A stretch of DNA of 64,000 nucleotides from Gyrodactylus bullatarudis (Eukaryota > Platyhelminthes > Monogenea > Gyrodactylidea > Gyrodactylidae): the NCBI GenBank assembly GCA_012064415.1, contig SSNU01000372.1, forward strand, positions 1 to 64,000, written 5' to 3'. A program made the position numbers and the translations under genes. The notes under the pieces were generated by a model that was given only the letters and a program-made list of their open reading frames with translations, had not been told where the DNA came from and made no database searches. Positions within the stretch are counted from its first letter, which is position 1; each line of letters begins with the position of its first letter. Of this stretch, positions 11,196-23,774 are shown piece after piece.

Positions 11196-13094
11196 TTCAT
11201 TTCACAATTCTCTTCCAATGGTATCTATCTTGAAAAATTAAATCGCAAATGGATTAGCTTCAATAATGGAACCCAAAAAGTGAAATCGCAGACTATAGAC
11301 TGAAGTTCCATCTCTCCCCGTTACTCATTTATATATGTAGAACATGCCTCTCTATCGTTTTAACAACATTTATTCATCATGTTATATGTACCCTTTTATC
11401 AACTACTTCTATGGTAAAGTAGGTAGATAGTGGGTTTTTTGAAAATGGAGACATTCTTAATTTTATTATGTTAATTTTTCATCTCCTCTCTGACCCCTTG
11501 TGCTTATTTTCGTGTACATGTGGACGGCTCATCTTCATTTTCGTTGTTGGTATGTATTTAAATTTTCAAAGACCAGTGTGTATAGAAGAGGAATAAATAA
11601 CCAAGAAAAGACTTGGACAAGGAATGCGTATTAATGGAACTTTGAAGATAACGAGAAAGTCCTTGTAAAAATGCTAATTGAATAGAGTGAATTAATTCAC
11701 TGACAGAGCAATCCCGTCAGTTTATCTGGGGAGAATTCTCTTTCCTGTTTCGAGACCTTTTAAGTTATAAATTATCCTTTTATCAACTATCAAAGTCCAG
11801 TTATAGAGATGAAGCTAAATCTTTTTGAACGTCGGCTAGATTTTTAAACATTTTTAAAAAAGTCGAGTTTCCCTATGGAAAAATTTGAAATATTTACTAA
11901 TCTTGTCAAATTATTGATGTTGACCTGGAAAATGACAAAATAGTGGAAATCAAAGTTCGAAAAGAGCTTTTTTCTATTAGATTGAATTTTGTGGGGATTT
12001 TTATTTATTTTTGAGGTACATGTCAACTAAAGTTAGTTAATATGAAGATGGGAATTTATGGTTTTTAGCTTTAGTTCAAGATTACAAGAAAATTAATTTT
12101 TATCGATAATAATCATCTAACCAGGATATCAGACAAGCACTAATCAGATTGACAGAAAATCTCAGACAATTTTGAGGAATCAACAATTTACTCTTTGTCT
12201 AGAGTGTTTTAAGTAAAAAACGTCAAACAACACTGGCTAGATATTTTCTAATTCTAAAAATAAAATTTTCTCATGTCACAAATTAAAAATATAAAATTCT
12301 GTATTCCATTCGATCGAGATATGGGACAGTTTATTTTCAACATTCCCCAAGGTTTTATCATGTCAGATTTTCTTTTGTTTTGCTTTTACACATGTGCTCA
12401 GTGAGTCCTGAGCTTATTATCTTGATTTATTCACTAATTTGAAAAAAAACATGAAATGAGACATTTTGGTTTATCCATCACCACCACTTCTAGCCATTAA
12501 TCATTCCGTGTTTATTATTCAGAAGAGGAGTCATTATTTTGAGTCCCTTTTTTCTTTCTACTCTCCTTACTCAGATAGAGAAAGTCAATAAAAACATGTT
12601 GAACTATTTTTTTCTATAGACTGATTGAGATTCTAAAGTTGTGAGGGAAACAGACAAGAAAGAAAAAAGTTATTCTTTCATTGAACAGATGTAGTCTTGA
12701 ATTTCTTTGAGAAGAGAAAAAGCGCTTTCTCATTAATCATAAGCCAAGAAAACTCTTAAAATAAGAGGAGTGCTCCATCCATAAATATATCTGTGTTTAT
12801 GGTGTACAAGAGTTGGAAGTCTATCTCTTTTTTCCTAGCATGGTGCTAATTTATTCCAAGAAATTGTCAAATTTTCGGTACAACCCTTTTCTTTAGTCTA
12901 TAATAGGCTTATTTTTATCCAATTTATTTGCATTCTTCTTGAGTAGCAAAGGCATAGATTCTTCAAGGTAGCTTCAAATTTTATTTTTTGAATTCCATGA
13001 TGAATTGAGCCCGTGGGTTATTGAACTAACTAAAAATTCTATTTTCCAATGTTTAAGCTTAAATTTTTTTATGGTTTTCAAAGATTTGAATCAA
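11196..13094. other. Gene-free stretch with one isolated foldback end
   Basis: Nothing coding is supported. An isolated family A terminus lies at about 12020-12062 (AAGTTAGTTAATATGAAGAT then GGGAATTTATGG) and stops after about 45 bp. Confidence 0.4.
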
Positions 13095-13215
13095 TTCAAT
13101 GCTGATATTTCGTTTCATCATTTGACGAAGAACTTGAATTTGGCCATAGAGGTCTTCAAGAAAAGGTTTAAAATATTTTTTTCCTGACTTTTCAGAGAAA
13201 AATATTGAAATTTCT
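13095..13215 (-). repeat. Foldback family B, arm fragment
   Basis: Contains the block GAATTTGGCCATAGAGGT, then TTTTTTCCTGACTTTTCAGA and GAAAAATATTGAAATTT, typical of the family B right arm. No terminus is preserved. Confidence 0.5.
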
Positions 13216-14607
13216 ATAAAAAGATTGAATTTCCGATTTTAGTTTTTATTGTAACCACATAACCACATTTGAGCTCTTTTGAGATTCTGACCCGTGATAT
13301 AAACTGATAATTTTCAAAATCTATCTCTAATGAGTAGTAAGATTTAAAAAGTGTTAATAAACTAAATCGTATAATGATTTAATTAAGGTTCATTCTAAAT
13401 AGGGTGATAATTCAAAATCGGAAATTCCCAGTTTTTAGTAATAGAGCAATCCAAAATATTTGGTTAAAATGAAATTGAATATAATATGCGTGTATTTCAT
13501 CCCAATATTAAAACTAGAATAAAATACATTTAAAAACGGGACTGTTCATTAATAACTTATTACACAGTTCCAAATGATATGACATAATCAATTTTGCTAA
13601 AAATAATGCTAAAAAATTCTCAAAAATACCAAGTCTCAAAAAGATATCTTAACTTGGATAAAATAACCAAGATTGATTTTTTTTTCATCTACTTAGTAGA
13701 TAGGAAATAAAATAGAATTACCATAATAGTATCTCATCTATAGAATTGTTTTTTATTAAAAGTGAGTCTTTCTCTCGACTCGATAGGGTTAATTAAGATA
13801 CCACAAATAACTACTCTAGGTATCATTAGATTAATCCAACATCAAATAAATCTCTTCTCCTTGATATAATAGCACGTCAATTAATCTAGAACTTTAATAA
13901 CTTGATGGGGACAGTGTCTCGATTAATTGTTTTTAAGCTTTCAAGAAGTAGTAAGCTCTTCAAGGGGTGGAAATCAAACTGTTTAGAAATATGATTGGGA
14001 GACTCTCCCCTCTCTCTTTTCATCGTTAAATTAATTGAGAACTTCTCAGTAACATTGTTGTTACTTTTCATGTCGGTAGTAAATACAGACTTCCACGTAC
14101 CGAGAAAAAGGCTTAATGATAATTGATGAATCTCATGTTTCTCGCCACCTGTACAAATTTTATATGCTGATAAAAAATTATGGCCAAGTTAAATAAGAGC
14201 TTTGATTGATTTCATACTGCTAGGAGAGAAATTTCCTCTTGAGGCTTGTATAATTTGTGTAAATGCATGCAGCCGTTATAATATTTGCCACAATATTTGC
14301 TTCGAAAACATGATAATTTGCATGCATTGCTCATTAATTCGATATTCATTCCAAATAAAATCCAGATGATGTTAAATAATACTCGAATAATCTCAAGTAC
14401 ACTTCTCACTCAACATTGGGGAAGACTTAATTGTACAATAATTTCATGGCTTTCCGTCCAAACTTTGAATATTTTAAAAATTATCAGTTGGTTGCGTTAA
14501 ATGAGTTTTTGAAGACGAAATCTTGATGTAAACCAAGAGTTAAAAATAAACAGTATGATTGAAATTGCAATCTAGATTTCAGAAAAAAAAGATTTTTCAA
14601 AGACTTT
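13216..14607. other. Gene-free stretch
   Basis: No supported gene, RNA or bounded repeat. Overlapping short frames on both strands at 14212-14500 have no recognisable protein content. Confidence 0.4.
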
Positions 14608-14800
14608 CCTATGAATTGAAGTTAGTTGACATGAAGATGAGACTTTACTAATCTTACAAAAACTTGATATTTTTTGAATTCCACTTAGATGAGCCAATAA
14701 GTTTACAAAAGAGAAAAATTTTCTGAAAAAAATTTAATCATTTTTGGAATTTGGAAAATGCCCCAATTTCTCTCTCATTCAACTTATTGATTTTGAAGAT
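14608..14800 (+). repeat. Foldback family B, left end
   Basis: Starts AAGTTAGTTGACATGAAGAT and continues through GAGCCAATAAGTTTACAAAA to AAATGCCCCAATTT. It is the left arm only, ending close to a small piggyBac-type MITE. Confidence 0.65.
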
Positions 14801-14809
14801 TTTATATAA

Positions 14810-14900
14810 TTAACCCTAGAACGACATTTTAATTTCTCCTTAAAAGAGTCTTAATACAAATGGGGGCGTTAAAGACCCCCAAATGTCATTCTAGGGTTAA
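14810..14900. mobile_element. 91-bp piggyBac-type MITE
   Basis: Bounded on both sides by TTAA (14810-14813 and 14897-14900). The inverted ends are CCCTAGAACGACATTT and AAATGTCATTCTAGGG, matching at 15 of 16 positions. The interior holds a second perfect hairpin of five G and five C around GTTAAAGA. TTAA duplication with CCC-starting ends is the hallmark of piggyBac-superfamily elements. At this size it can only be moved by a transposase supplied elsewhere. Its ends differ from those of both larger piggyBac copies in this window. Confidence 0.85.
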
Positions 14901-17026
14901 AGCCTGATCAACTTTAGACAGAAAATTCGATTTCCCCCTGAAGAACTGCATGGAAATTAAAAACCTGGGGTCTTACGTATAAAAAAGGTGGTTTCCAATT
15001 GCTTGATGATATTTTTGTTAAGAAAAAATAAGAATCTGTGATTGATTTTATCCCAAAAAGAGCGCAACATTTCTCCTTAATTAATAGACATTACGTGAAT
15101 TCAGCGTAAAGTTAGAAAAAAGTCATTTTAATAAAAGAACCTAGGAATTCATATAGATTTCCCGTCCAATGACTAGCTGTGCATTAACAGGTGAAGTGTA
15201 TGCTTAAGTTATATATAGAATTCTTTTTTACGCATGTCTAAAACTACATGTTATTTTGAACGTTGTAAAAATGTATGTTTTTGTATTGATTTTCTATTCT
15301 ACTCCATCAAAATCTTTTCACAAAGTTTCATAATTCTTTTTGACATATTTGATTTGTTCAATATGAGATTTGGAATGGTTTCAACTAGAAGAAAATACTG
15401 TAATCAACAATCTAACCCTGTCATCCACTCTCACATGAAATAGGCCTCTTGGAAAAAAAACTTGTGGACATTTATTTCATTTTTTTCGTCATGATTTGTA
15501 TTTCACACATTTGATAAAAAGATGATGGAAGTAATTTTAATTCTCCCTTGGTCCTACTGGTGGGAAAATTACGCAAAACTGAGAGTACATGAAAAATAGT
15601 TCACACCAAAAAAGTTTCAGCTTTGGGACACCAACATTCACTGTAAAGGAATAGATTTTTTTGATTTTCAAAATAATGAGAATCTATGATTTCAAGTTTG
15701 CGTCAAATCCCCAAATTAATTTTTCCACAGTATTGACTCTTATATAACCCTAATGGCTATCTCTGCTTTTGATCCCCCGGATGGCTGAGGAGATCTACGT
15801 GAATCATTAAAAACTAGTTCTCTACATTTTCCAGCTTACTCATTTCCCTTTCTTCTTAACCATTCTAGATTTTTAGACTGAGAATTTGCTCTCTCACGGA
15901 CTGTGATAACCTTTATGATCTAAAATCATGAATTTCCTAACCAATAACTAAAATTGATCTAGCTTACATTTAACTGTATGAGTCCCCTTTTCGAGACCTT
16001 TTACATTGTGTCTTTGAAGGCATGTACCACTCAAGCAACTCACTATTCATTCAAGGCTTAGAAAATACTTTGTTTATCAACCATTCACTAGGAAATACGC
16101 AATCATCTCTACTTTATTATTGGTCAAAGAAAAAAACTTATAATTTTGTTTAAATCCTATTCCCCAGGATCATTGATGAAATTTAAGATTCAAAAATGCT
16201 ATCGCCTCTATCTGTTAAAGCTTCAAATATAGCCAAATTTTGATTTATAAGTCCTGGACTAAAATAACTGTAGATACATAATCATCATCTATTCCTTATT
16301 TTTATCAATAAAATGTTGCAATTTCGAAAACCAACGACAAGATTTTCTATTTATAAAGTTTAAAATATCCGTCTGAGTATGAGATTTATTTAGTAAAATT
16401 TGCCTCAACGAGACATTTCAGTTTTTATGAATGAGAAAAAAATCCATGCACATTTCAACTCCACAAGGTACAGAGACAAAATAATAATAGACATGTTGCA
16501 AATCTTTCACCTGAATCGAATATATTACATTGTGGGTAACCTAGTTTCTGCATTCATTCAGAATGATATGTATTAATAGTAACTAGAGTATCTTTTACAG
16601 ATGGAAATTAGGACGCCTCTAAGAAATGCAAATTCTACTCGGAACATGAAAGATTTGTTCTCTTTTTTTTAACTATTTATAATAATGTTTGTTTAATGAA
16701 CAAGTGGGTAAAGATTGTTGTTGTCTAATAGCCTACAAGTTTGACTCAAAGTCTTAGTTGTCATGGCTTAAAGTGGATTGTTTCTATATTTAAAGATGAC
16801 GAATCGAGTTAGCTTATTAGTAACAAACAGACATGATCTAGCCTTCCACTTTTCACCAATCCTCACCAATCGGAAAATCATTAGGAGTTTCTGAAAATAG
16901 ACGTTTCAATAATTCAGCAAAAATTTTAACGAAATCAATCTATTACTATAGTGAAGATCAGGATAGAGAAGATTATTAGAGTAATCAAACTTTTACATGT
17001 TCCATAATAGTTTTGATGGAATAAAG
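14901..17026. other. Gene-free stretch with a short dispersed repeat
   Basis: No supported gene. A block at about 16030-16075 (CAACTCACTATTCATTCAAG, then TTAGAAAATACTTTGTTTA) resembles 18027-18075, suggesting a small dispersed repeat. The 69-codon frame at 15234-15443 has no recognisable domain. Confidence 0.4.
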
Positions 17027-17034
17027 GTTATCAC

Positions 17035-17456
17035 TAGAGCCTCAAAAAATAATACTTAAAAAAAAATTTTTAAGGTCTAAAAAATTTGAAAAGTATTATT
17101 TTTAGATTTTAAGGTATTTTAATACTTGATCGCTAATTTACAACAATTATCTTACATGAACTATACTTTTATACTTTTAAATAAACAGAATAAAAATTGA
17201 AAAACAAATTAATGTTGAAATTGATCTAAAACATCAAGATAATATCTAAATTACTATCTATCTCCAAGGCTATTTTTGAGTTTAGAAAATTGTTAGACAA
17301 TGAAAATTATTTTAATACCTTATCTTCAAAATAATACATTTTAAGACCTTATGACTTTGAACACTAATGACATAGCAGAAAAATTATTAGTTTAAAACGG
17401 TTTTTCAGAGGGAATAGCTGGTTAAAATAAGCATTTTAATACTTTTTGAGGCTCTA
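17035..17456. mobile_element. hAT-type MITE, 422 bp, perfect 8-bp target duplication
   Basis: The ends are TAGAGCCTCAAAAAATA and its near-perfect inverse (rc TAGAGCCTCAAAAAGTA). They are flanked by identical GTTATCAC at 17027-17034 and 17457-17464. An 8-bp duplication with TAGAG-type short inverted ends fits the hAT superfamily. Several AATACTT, AAGTATT, AAGGTATT and AATACCTT motifs lie near the ends and may be transposase-binding repeats. No coding sequence is present. The intact duplication suggests a fairly recent insertion. Confidence 0.9.
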
Positions 17457-17464
17457 GTTATCAC

Positions 17465-19556
17465 TTTTTTTTTGTTAGACGAATTTCTTATATTTCTTAT
17501 AAAATTGATAATTACAAAATAATAAAGTAATCTTTATAGAGGTTTTCGTTCAAAGCAAAATAAATGAAAAATGATGTATAAATAAAAAAAAATAATTTTT
17601 CTATCGAATTCATCAAATTGGCGAATGAGATTAGTAATCTATGATAACTAATTGTAAGGTTATAAAATATGAAAAACTAGTGTCTGCAATCAAAACGAAA
17701 ATCATCTGGTTAATGGAGGTATGAATAAAGTAAAGACTAATCTAATTTAGATCTAATGTGTGACATGACAGATTTAAGATTAGTCAGGTCATTACAATCA
17801 GACAATTTATATTTTAAATTAATAGCGTTGAAATTAGATAATAGGTAATTAGCATCGTATTTAGAATTCCTGAGATTATAGTTATTCTCAGAAACGGAAT
17901 GTTGTAGAAGGATATTATTTTGTTAAGAAATGTTTCTTAAAATATCATTTTGCTCGATTATTATAAAGGTTTCTGAAAAATTTAAACCCTTTAAGTCCCA
18001 CAGTGATAGTTCTATCACACGTCATTATAGCAACTCATTATTATTCATTCAAGCCTCAGAAAATACTTCGTTTACTACCCAATCTATCCACCAATTTATT
18101 AATCTCCTGGAATATTATTATATTTATTAATATTTCATTCATTCATAATCTCCTGGAATACGCAAAAATCCTGGCTCTATAATTCGTCAAACTCGCGCTA
18201 TACTAATTTAAAGAGAGCTGATTTTGAGAATTTAAGGATAGCTTAAGTCATAGAATTAATTTTAGTTAGATTAGAGTATGGATTTAATTTAGATTTGTGA
18301 TTTATACCGAAACCTAGATCAAAAGTCGAGGAGACCCAATGGGAGTATTATTTTGCTTTTATCTCTATTTATATAGAGACCCTTGGACTCAAGTGAATCT
18401 TTAAGTAGCAAGAAGTTGTTGTTAATTTTAATGATTTCAAGGAAATTTTCCACCTTGAAGACAGACTTGAAGATTTCTCATTATATAAAATTATACTTTT
18501 GGTTACTTGATGGCCAAAAATACTTTTCATGTTAGATTTGTCATAAGAGAACACTAAATTCATATAAATAGGAAAATACACCCTTTATTACTCCTAGAGT
18601 GTAATATCAACTCAAGCATGCAGAGAAAATGAATACCTATTTCTTTCAGCAGCCTTGTATCTATCCAGTCTTGTTACCAATATCTTTGAGTGAGTGCATT
18701 CCTCTATAGATTTATCAAAGTTAAGTATTCAAAATAATGCAACATGTTGAAATGTTAAGGCGTGTGAATGGTCTACTCGTGGGTGACATGAAAATTTTCA
18801 ATAAATACATCAAAAAGATATTGTAGCTAGCCCTCATTATTATTATTCTAATTATTATTATTATTGTATTACGCATTATTATCTAAAGTAAACATAATAT
18901 TTATAAATAACAATTGAAGCCTAGATACCATTAACTTACCGTTGTCTCTGGATAAAACAGTTGACACATTCGTCAACATGTGTATATTCGAATAGGACAA
19001 TGTTTCCCCTTTGAAGTTGAGCAGAGTTAGTAGAGAAAGATTGCCTCGTGTTATTAAAATTTCCTACTCACAAAGAAAAAAGGTGAGAACAAATTTGAAA
19101 AATAAACTAAAATATTCCTTCATCTGGCTTCGAATGGATAGCATGTGCCAAATTATTTATTAGTACATTTTTGTTCAGGAAGAAAAAAAATTTTTGTTAC
19201 TTTCATTCTGCTAGGAGTACATGAGAATAAAATTTCCTAAATCCTCTTTTTTGGTTGTGTAAATTTTCTTTTCCACAACTCGAATTTCTCAAAAGTCTTC
19301 GTTTTATTTCTCTCATTTTGTTACAAGAACCAAATTATATTTATTAGAGCTGTCAGAGGTGTATAACCTGAAAAGAAAAATATGAGTACAATAATTATAA
19401 TTATTTCAAATAGGTTCATCTTGAGCCTGTATTCAGTGCATACATAACCAGATTGCTATTTTGTGATAGGGGGGAACTTTTGGAAATAGTTGCAAGTATA
19501 CTACAGCCTCTCTTCTAAAAAATAGCCTCTAATTGAAAATTCATCTTTAATCTCCG
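17465..19556. other. Gene-free stretch with a short ATT microsatellite
   Basis: No supported gene. An interrupted ATT/TTA microsatellite spans about 18836-18885. Another copy of the short repeat seen near 16050 lies at 18027-18075, and AATCTCCTGGAATA is directly repeated at about 18105 and 18148. Confidence 0.45.
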
Positions 19557-19595
19557 TTGTGTAGTTTTGCATTCGTAGTGAAAAAATTTATGAAA

Positions 19596-20110
19596 TCTCA
19601 TAAGAAAGATACAGCGGTGATCAGGCATCTAAGACAGGAAGGGCACGAAGCTTTACTTTCAAAATTTTCAATTCTATACAAAAATGCAGGGGATGACAGT
19701 ACTAATGTTTGGGTGAAAGAGAAATTCTTCATAAATCTATATAAACCAAACTTATGTGTCCAAAAAAACTATTCCTATAATCTTCAACTACCTTCGCCTT
19801 TGTGAGCTTTTTCACTTTTCTCTCCACTGTTGCTAATTCTTGGAGAGTTTTGGTGGTTTTTTCAGCTTACATTATATTCTTATATTTTTTGACTTTTACT
19901 ATTTCTTTCATAATTTGTAAATTATTATCTTTAATGAATTCTTAACTTATATCATTTTTAAAGTATTGCCACTGATGATGCTTTATGAAATGTACATATG
20001 GCCCTAATATATATCTTATTTCTAAATTCCTAATATGATTTTAAGTGGATTTTCGGACGTATTTGAAAATTTACGTGTATATTTGTATCATAAGAATCTT
20101 ATTCCACTGT
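19596..20110 (+). mobile_element. Penelope-like element 3' end, copy 2
   Basis: An open frame to the TGA at 19803-19805 reads KKDTAVIRHLRQEGHEALL, then FSILYKNAGDDS and VKEKFFINLYKPNLC, the distal GIY-YIG domain of the same Penelope-like family as 9100-9960 (the shared KKDTAV and LRQ motifs align). The tail has GCCACTGATGATGCTTTATG, ATGTACATATGGCCC and GATTTTCGGACGT. The upstream half of the nuclease and all reverse-transcriptase sequence are absent, so it is a strongly 5'-truncated copy. Confidence 0.75.
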
Positions 20111-20164
20111 ACAAAGTAATTACTTTTTCCGTCTGCCTTTGATTCTGTTTAATCTAAATATGAA

Positions 20165-20828
20165 CTAAACCTAATTTACATGAAGATTTTGTTCGGAAAG
20201 TCAGGAAAAATTTTATTCTTTAAACTCCATAATGAAATAAGCCAATAAGTTGTGAAAATTGAAAAAAAAATCAATTTGACTAAAATCAAGCTGTATTTTA
20301 AGTTTCCACTTTTTCAACTTTTGAGCACAAAATTTTTATCCATTTCAAAAATTTGAAGCAGTCAAATTCAAGTATTTGAGATCAGCATTAGGCAAAGAAT
20401 TCGAAATCAGCTGCAGAAATTAACAGAAACTCGTCATTATCGTGGGAAATCGAAAAATTTGAATTTATTGATTATCACGAAGGGAATGATCCAAAATTTA
20501 AAAAGTTTAACTTTTTCTTAAAAACAGTAGAAGTCATTCTTCCACCACGTTCCAATACGATTTTTTCGTCTTATGCTGATCTCGAATATCTGCATTTAAC
20601 TGCTTGAATCTTTGAAATCGATAAAAAAAATTGAGCTGAAAAGATGAAAAAGCAGAAATTTGGTGCTCTTTTGAAATTCAAAAATATAGTCAGATTGAAT
20701 TTTTTCAGATTTTTTTTCAATTATTGGCTTATTTCATTATGGAATTAAAAGAATAAAATTTTTCCTGACTTTCCAAACAAAAATATTGAGATTTTTGTAA
20801 ATTCTCATCTTCATATCAACTAGCTTTA
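20165..20828. repeat. Foldback family B, complete
   Basis: Left end AAACCTAATTTACATGAAGA; right end, read inverted, AAGCTAGTTGATATGAAGAT. Both arms carry CCTGACTTTCC or its inverse, the AATAAGCCAATAAGTTGTGA block and TTTGAAATCGATAAAAA or its inverse. The central segment holds AGATCAGCATTAGGCAAAGA and its partner TTATGCTGATCTCGAATATC. Arms of about 250 bp are diverged but clearly paired. No protein is encoded. Confidence 0.8.
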
Positions 20829-21934
20829 GCTGACTGTGAATAACCTTAAAAATTAGTAATGCCTCAAATAAGTTTATTCCAACACTCTTCTGTATTCTTA
20901 TCTTCATAAACCAGACGATTTGCAGATTTCTTACGGATTTACTATTATTTATTTAACTTTTCAAATTCAAGACGTTTTATAGGAAGAAAAACAAATTTTC
21001 TTGATCGATTATCACCTAAAAATTTTAGGCTAAAATATCTCACAGAAAGAAAAAAATCATCCAAAGAACTTTGCAACCATAGTTAACCAAAGTTATTTTA
21101 GATTAAAATTAATTTTATGATTTTGAGGGTGCAGGAAAGTCTTTTCTAAACAGGAAGTTTAACACAGACATTGTTACACTTTCCTGCCTACTTGTCTAAG
21201 AGGTTTTATTTACTCCTGTTCTAATTTCTGAATGCAACCCATGTCATTCTGAACAGTAATTAGGTCACCTGCGATATTTTAACACTATTTCCATATTCGA
21301 AAGAATTTTCCAAGGCATAATCTGATAAATTGCAGGTCTCTCTTTTTTAAGAAATTATGTGAAGAGAGAAAAATAAAATCTTGTATCATATTACAGCACA
21401 ACGAAAAAACTTATATGTTCATGTGTCCGTTTTATCACAGCGACTCGTAGTGAAAGGCAGAAAAAATAACAAAATTGTTGTATTATTATTGAAGGATATT
21501 CGCTTCGAACAAGTTATTTCTTTGCCTTAAAAATGAGACAAATATAACATGTTTTTTTTCTTAACTCTCGTCAAGAGTGAGCATTTGAGGAAACAACCAG
21601 GGGTAGGTTAGTGACTTACGTTTGCTTGCTTGTTCAGTGAACAATGTTCAGTTCCAAATTTTGCAGACAACTCTACTATTGCAAATCTGTCATTCCAGAG
21701 AGAGAGAGAGTGAAGAGAAAAGGAGACTTGATTGCATTATCAAGAAATTATAATTATATAACTGTTATTGCAACAATTTCTATTAATAACTTCATAGCTT
21801 AGTTTTTATGTAACAGGAAAAAGTACCTAAAATTAAGATAATGTCTATTTATGTTTGTAACGAATTAATTAATGAATACATTTGAGGAGTTTCATTCGAG
21901 AAAGAAAAATACCATAGGAAATAATAAATGTAGC
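20829..21934. other. Gene-free stretch
   Basis: No supported gene or bounded repeat. There is a short AG run at 21695-21712. Confidence 0.4.
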
Positions 21935-22340
21935 TAGTTGACATGAAGATGAGAATATACTATTTTTACAAAAAATTCAATATTTTTCTCCGGATTCACA
22001 AAAAAAATAATTTTTTGAATTCTGAAACGGAATGAGCTAATAAGATGTGGATATTCGAAAATATTCAATCTGACAAAATTAGTATTCAACCCAGGTAAGA
22101 CTTCTTCAAAATTGAATGATTGGGATAAACACTTTTTATTAAACAGATACAGAGAAGTTCAACAATGATAAAAGTAAACTCTGTAATGATAAATCTAGAA
22201 AATTTCTAAGCCACTTTTTGAAACTGGAAAATGCGCCAGATTTCACCTTTTGGAGCTACTGATATTTGAGATTGACATTAGAAAAAGGATTCGAATTCAG
22301 CCACAGAAATGCGAATTGAAATTTTTTTTCGTTCTCTACC
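21935..22340 (+). repeat. Foldback family B, left arm and centre
   Basis: Starts TAGCTAGTTGACATGAAGAT and continues through CAATATTTTTCTCCGGATTC, GAATGAGCTAATAAGATGTG and the central GAGATTGACATTAGAAAAAG. An unrelated segment (about 22085-22200) interrupts the arm. The right arm is missing. Confidence 0.65.
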
Positions 22341-22901
22341 AAATCGAAAAGAGATTTCTTAAGCCGGTAAACTCTCCATCCAGTGGACATAAGAAAATCA
22401 AAATACTTTTTATATAAACAGATATATATATTTTTGATGTTTGAAGATGGAATAAGAAAAAATATCGGAATTTTGGAATGCCAAAACTTGTACTCGAGAA
22501 ATAATAATCCTGTATTGAAAAGACCGGCAATCTGCTTAATTTTTTTTATTTTTTACAGACTATCTAGTCTCTTTAACCAAATCAAAATGAAATAATATGA
22601 AAATAATATGATATTTTGTACTGAAGAATCGAATATTTTTCATTCAAACAAGATCAATTTATAATAACAGAAATGTTTTGACTATATCTTTGTTCGCTTG
22701 CTACCTGACTATGTTGTCTTCTGACTTGTATTGGTCTATCTGTTGAAAAAGAAAGGGAAGAGAAACTCTTAAAGAATTGCTTTTGAAATTCTTTCAATAT
22801 TCTTGGATATTTGATCTTTTTTTAGATTACCTGACATTCAATAAAACACTTGAAAAAATTTTCTTTGAGATTCATAAATTAACACATGAACATGATTATA
22901 A
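22341..22901. other. Spacer with a 60-bp dispersed repeat
   Basis: 22680-22740 (core TTGCTACCTGACTATGTT) is about 80-85 percent identical to 43151-43211. Nothing coding is supported; overlapping 60-70 codon frames on both strands look random. Confidence 0.45.
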
Positions 22902-23611
22902 ACCTAGTTAATATGTAGATGGGAATTTATGATTTTTACAAAATTCTTATTTTTTTCATCAAGGAATCGAATTTGATCAAGATTTTTTGAAATCTAGATC
23001 ATGAGGCCCTCTTTCACGGTAAAATGATTTAGAAAAAATCAATTTTTATGGAAAATACGGCAAATTTGAAATCTTGAAGTAGCGCCAAATTCCCATTTTT
23101 TTGAACTTTGAGTTGAGAAATTTTTTGATTTCAATGTGAGAGAATGATCAAAAGTTGATTTTTAGGATCACAATAAGACAAAGAAATTAAATCCATAATC
23201 ATGTCAAAATCAAATTTTGATTTTTTCATCATTTTCCCTACTTGAAAGTAAATGAAATTTGATATTTCAAGATCCCAGAAAAATGACGTATTCATCAAAA
23301 GTTTTATTATGATAATCGGTTTTCTCGTCTTATTGTGATCATAAAAATCAACTTTTGATCATTCTCTCACATTGAAATCAAAAAATTTCTCAACTCAAAG
23401 TTCAAAAAAATGGGAATTTGGCGCTACTTCAAGATTTCAAATTTGCCGTATTTTCCATAAAAATTGATTTTTTCTAAATCATTTTTCTTTGTACCGTGAA
23501 AGAGGGCCTCATGATCTAGATTTCAAAAAATCTTGATCAAATTCGATTCCTTGATGAAAAAATTCATAATTTTGCAAAAATCATAGATTCCCATCTTTAT
23601 ATTAATTAGGT
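22902..23611. repeat. Foldback family A, complete copy with nearly identical arms
   Basis: The left arm (22902-23175) and right arm (23327-23611) are almost perfect reverse complements for about 275 bp, with only scattered differences and one short insertion (TTTCTTTGT near 23485). The loop is about 150 bp. Ends are ACCTAGTTAATATGTAGATG and, inverted, ACCTAATTAATATAAAGATG. A transcript crossing it would fold into a long double-stranded hairpin. It encodes no protein. The low arm divergence marks it as the youngest or best-maintained member of the family here. Confidence 0.9.
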
Positions 23612-23774
23612 GTAGATAACTCCATGAAATTTTTTTCCAGATTGAGAAAACTAAAGAATTGAAATCAGTGTTAAATTTGGATAGCAACTTGTGTTCTTTA
23701 TTTTCATTAAGGAATACAATTGAAAAATTACGTGAAACCCTGACAAACCATTAGTTGAAATAACGACCTTTTTC

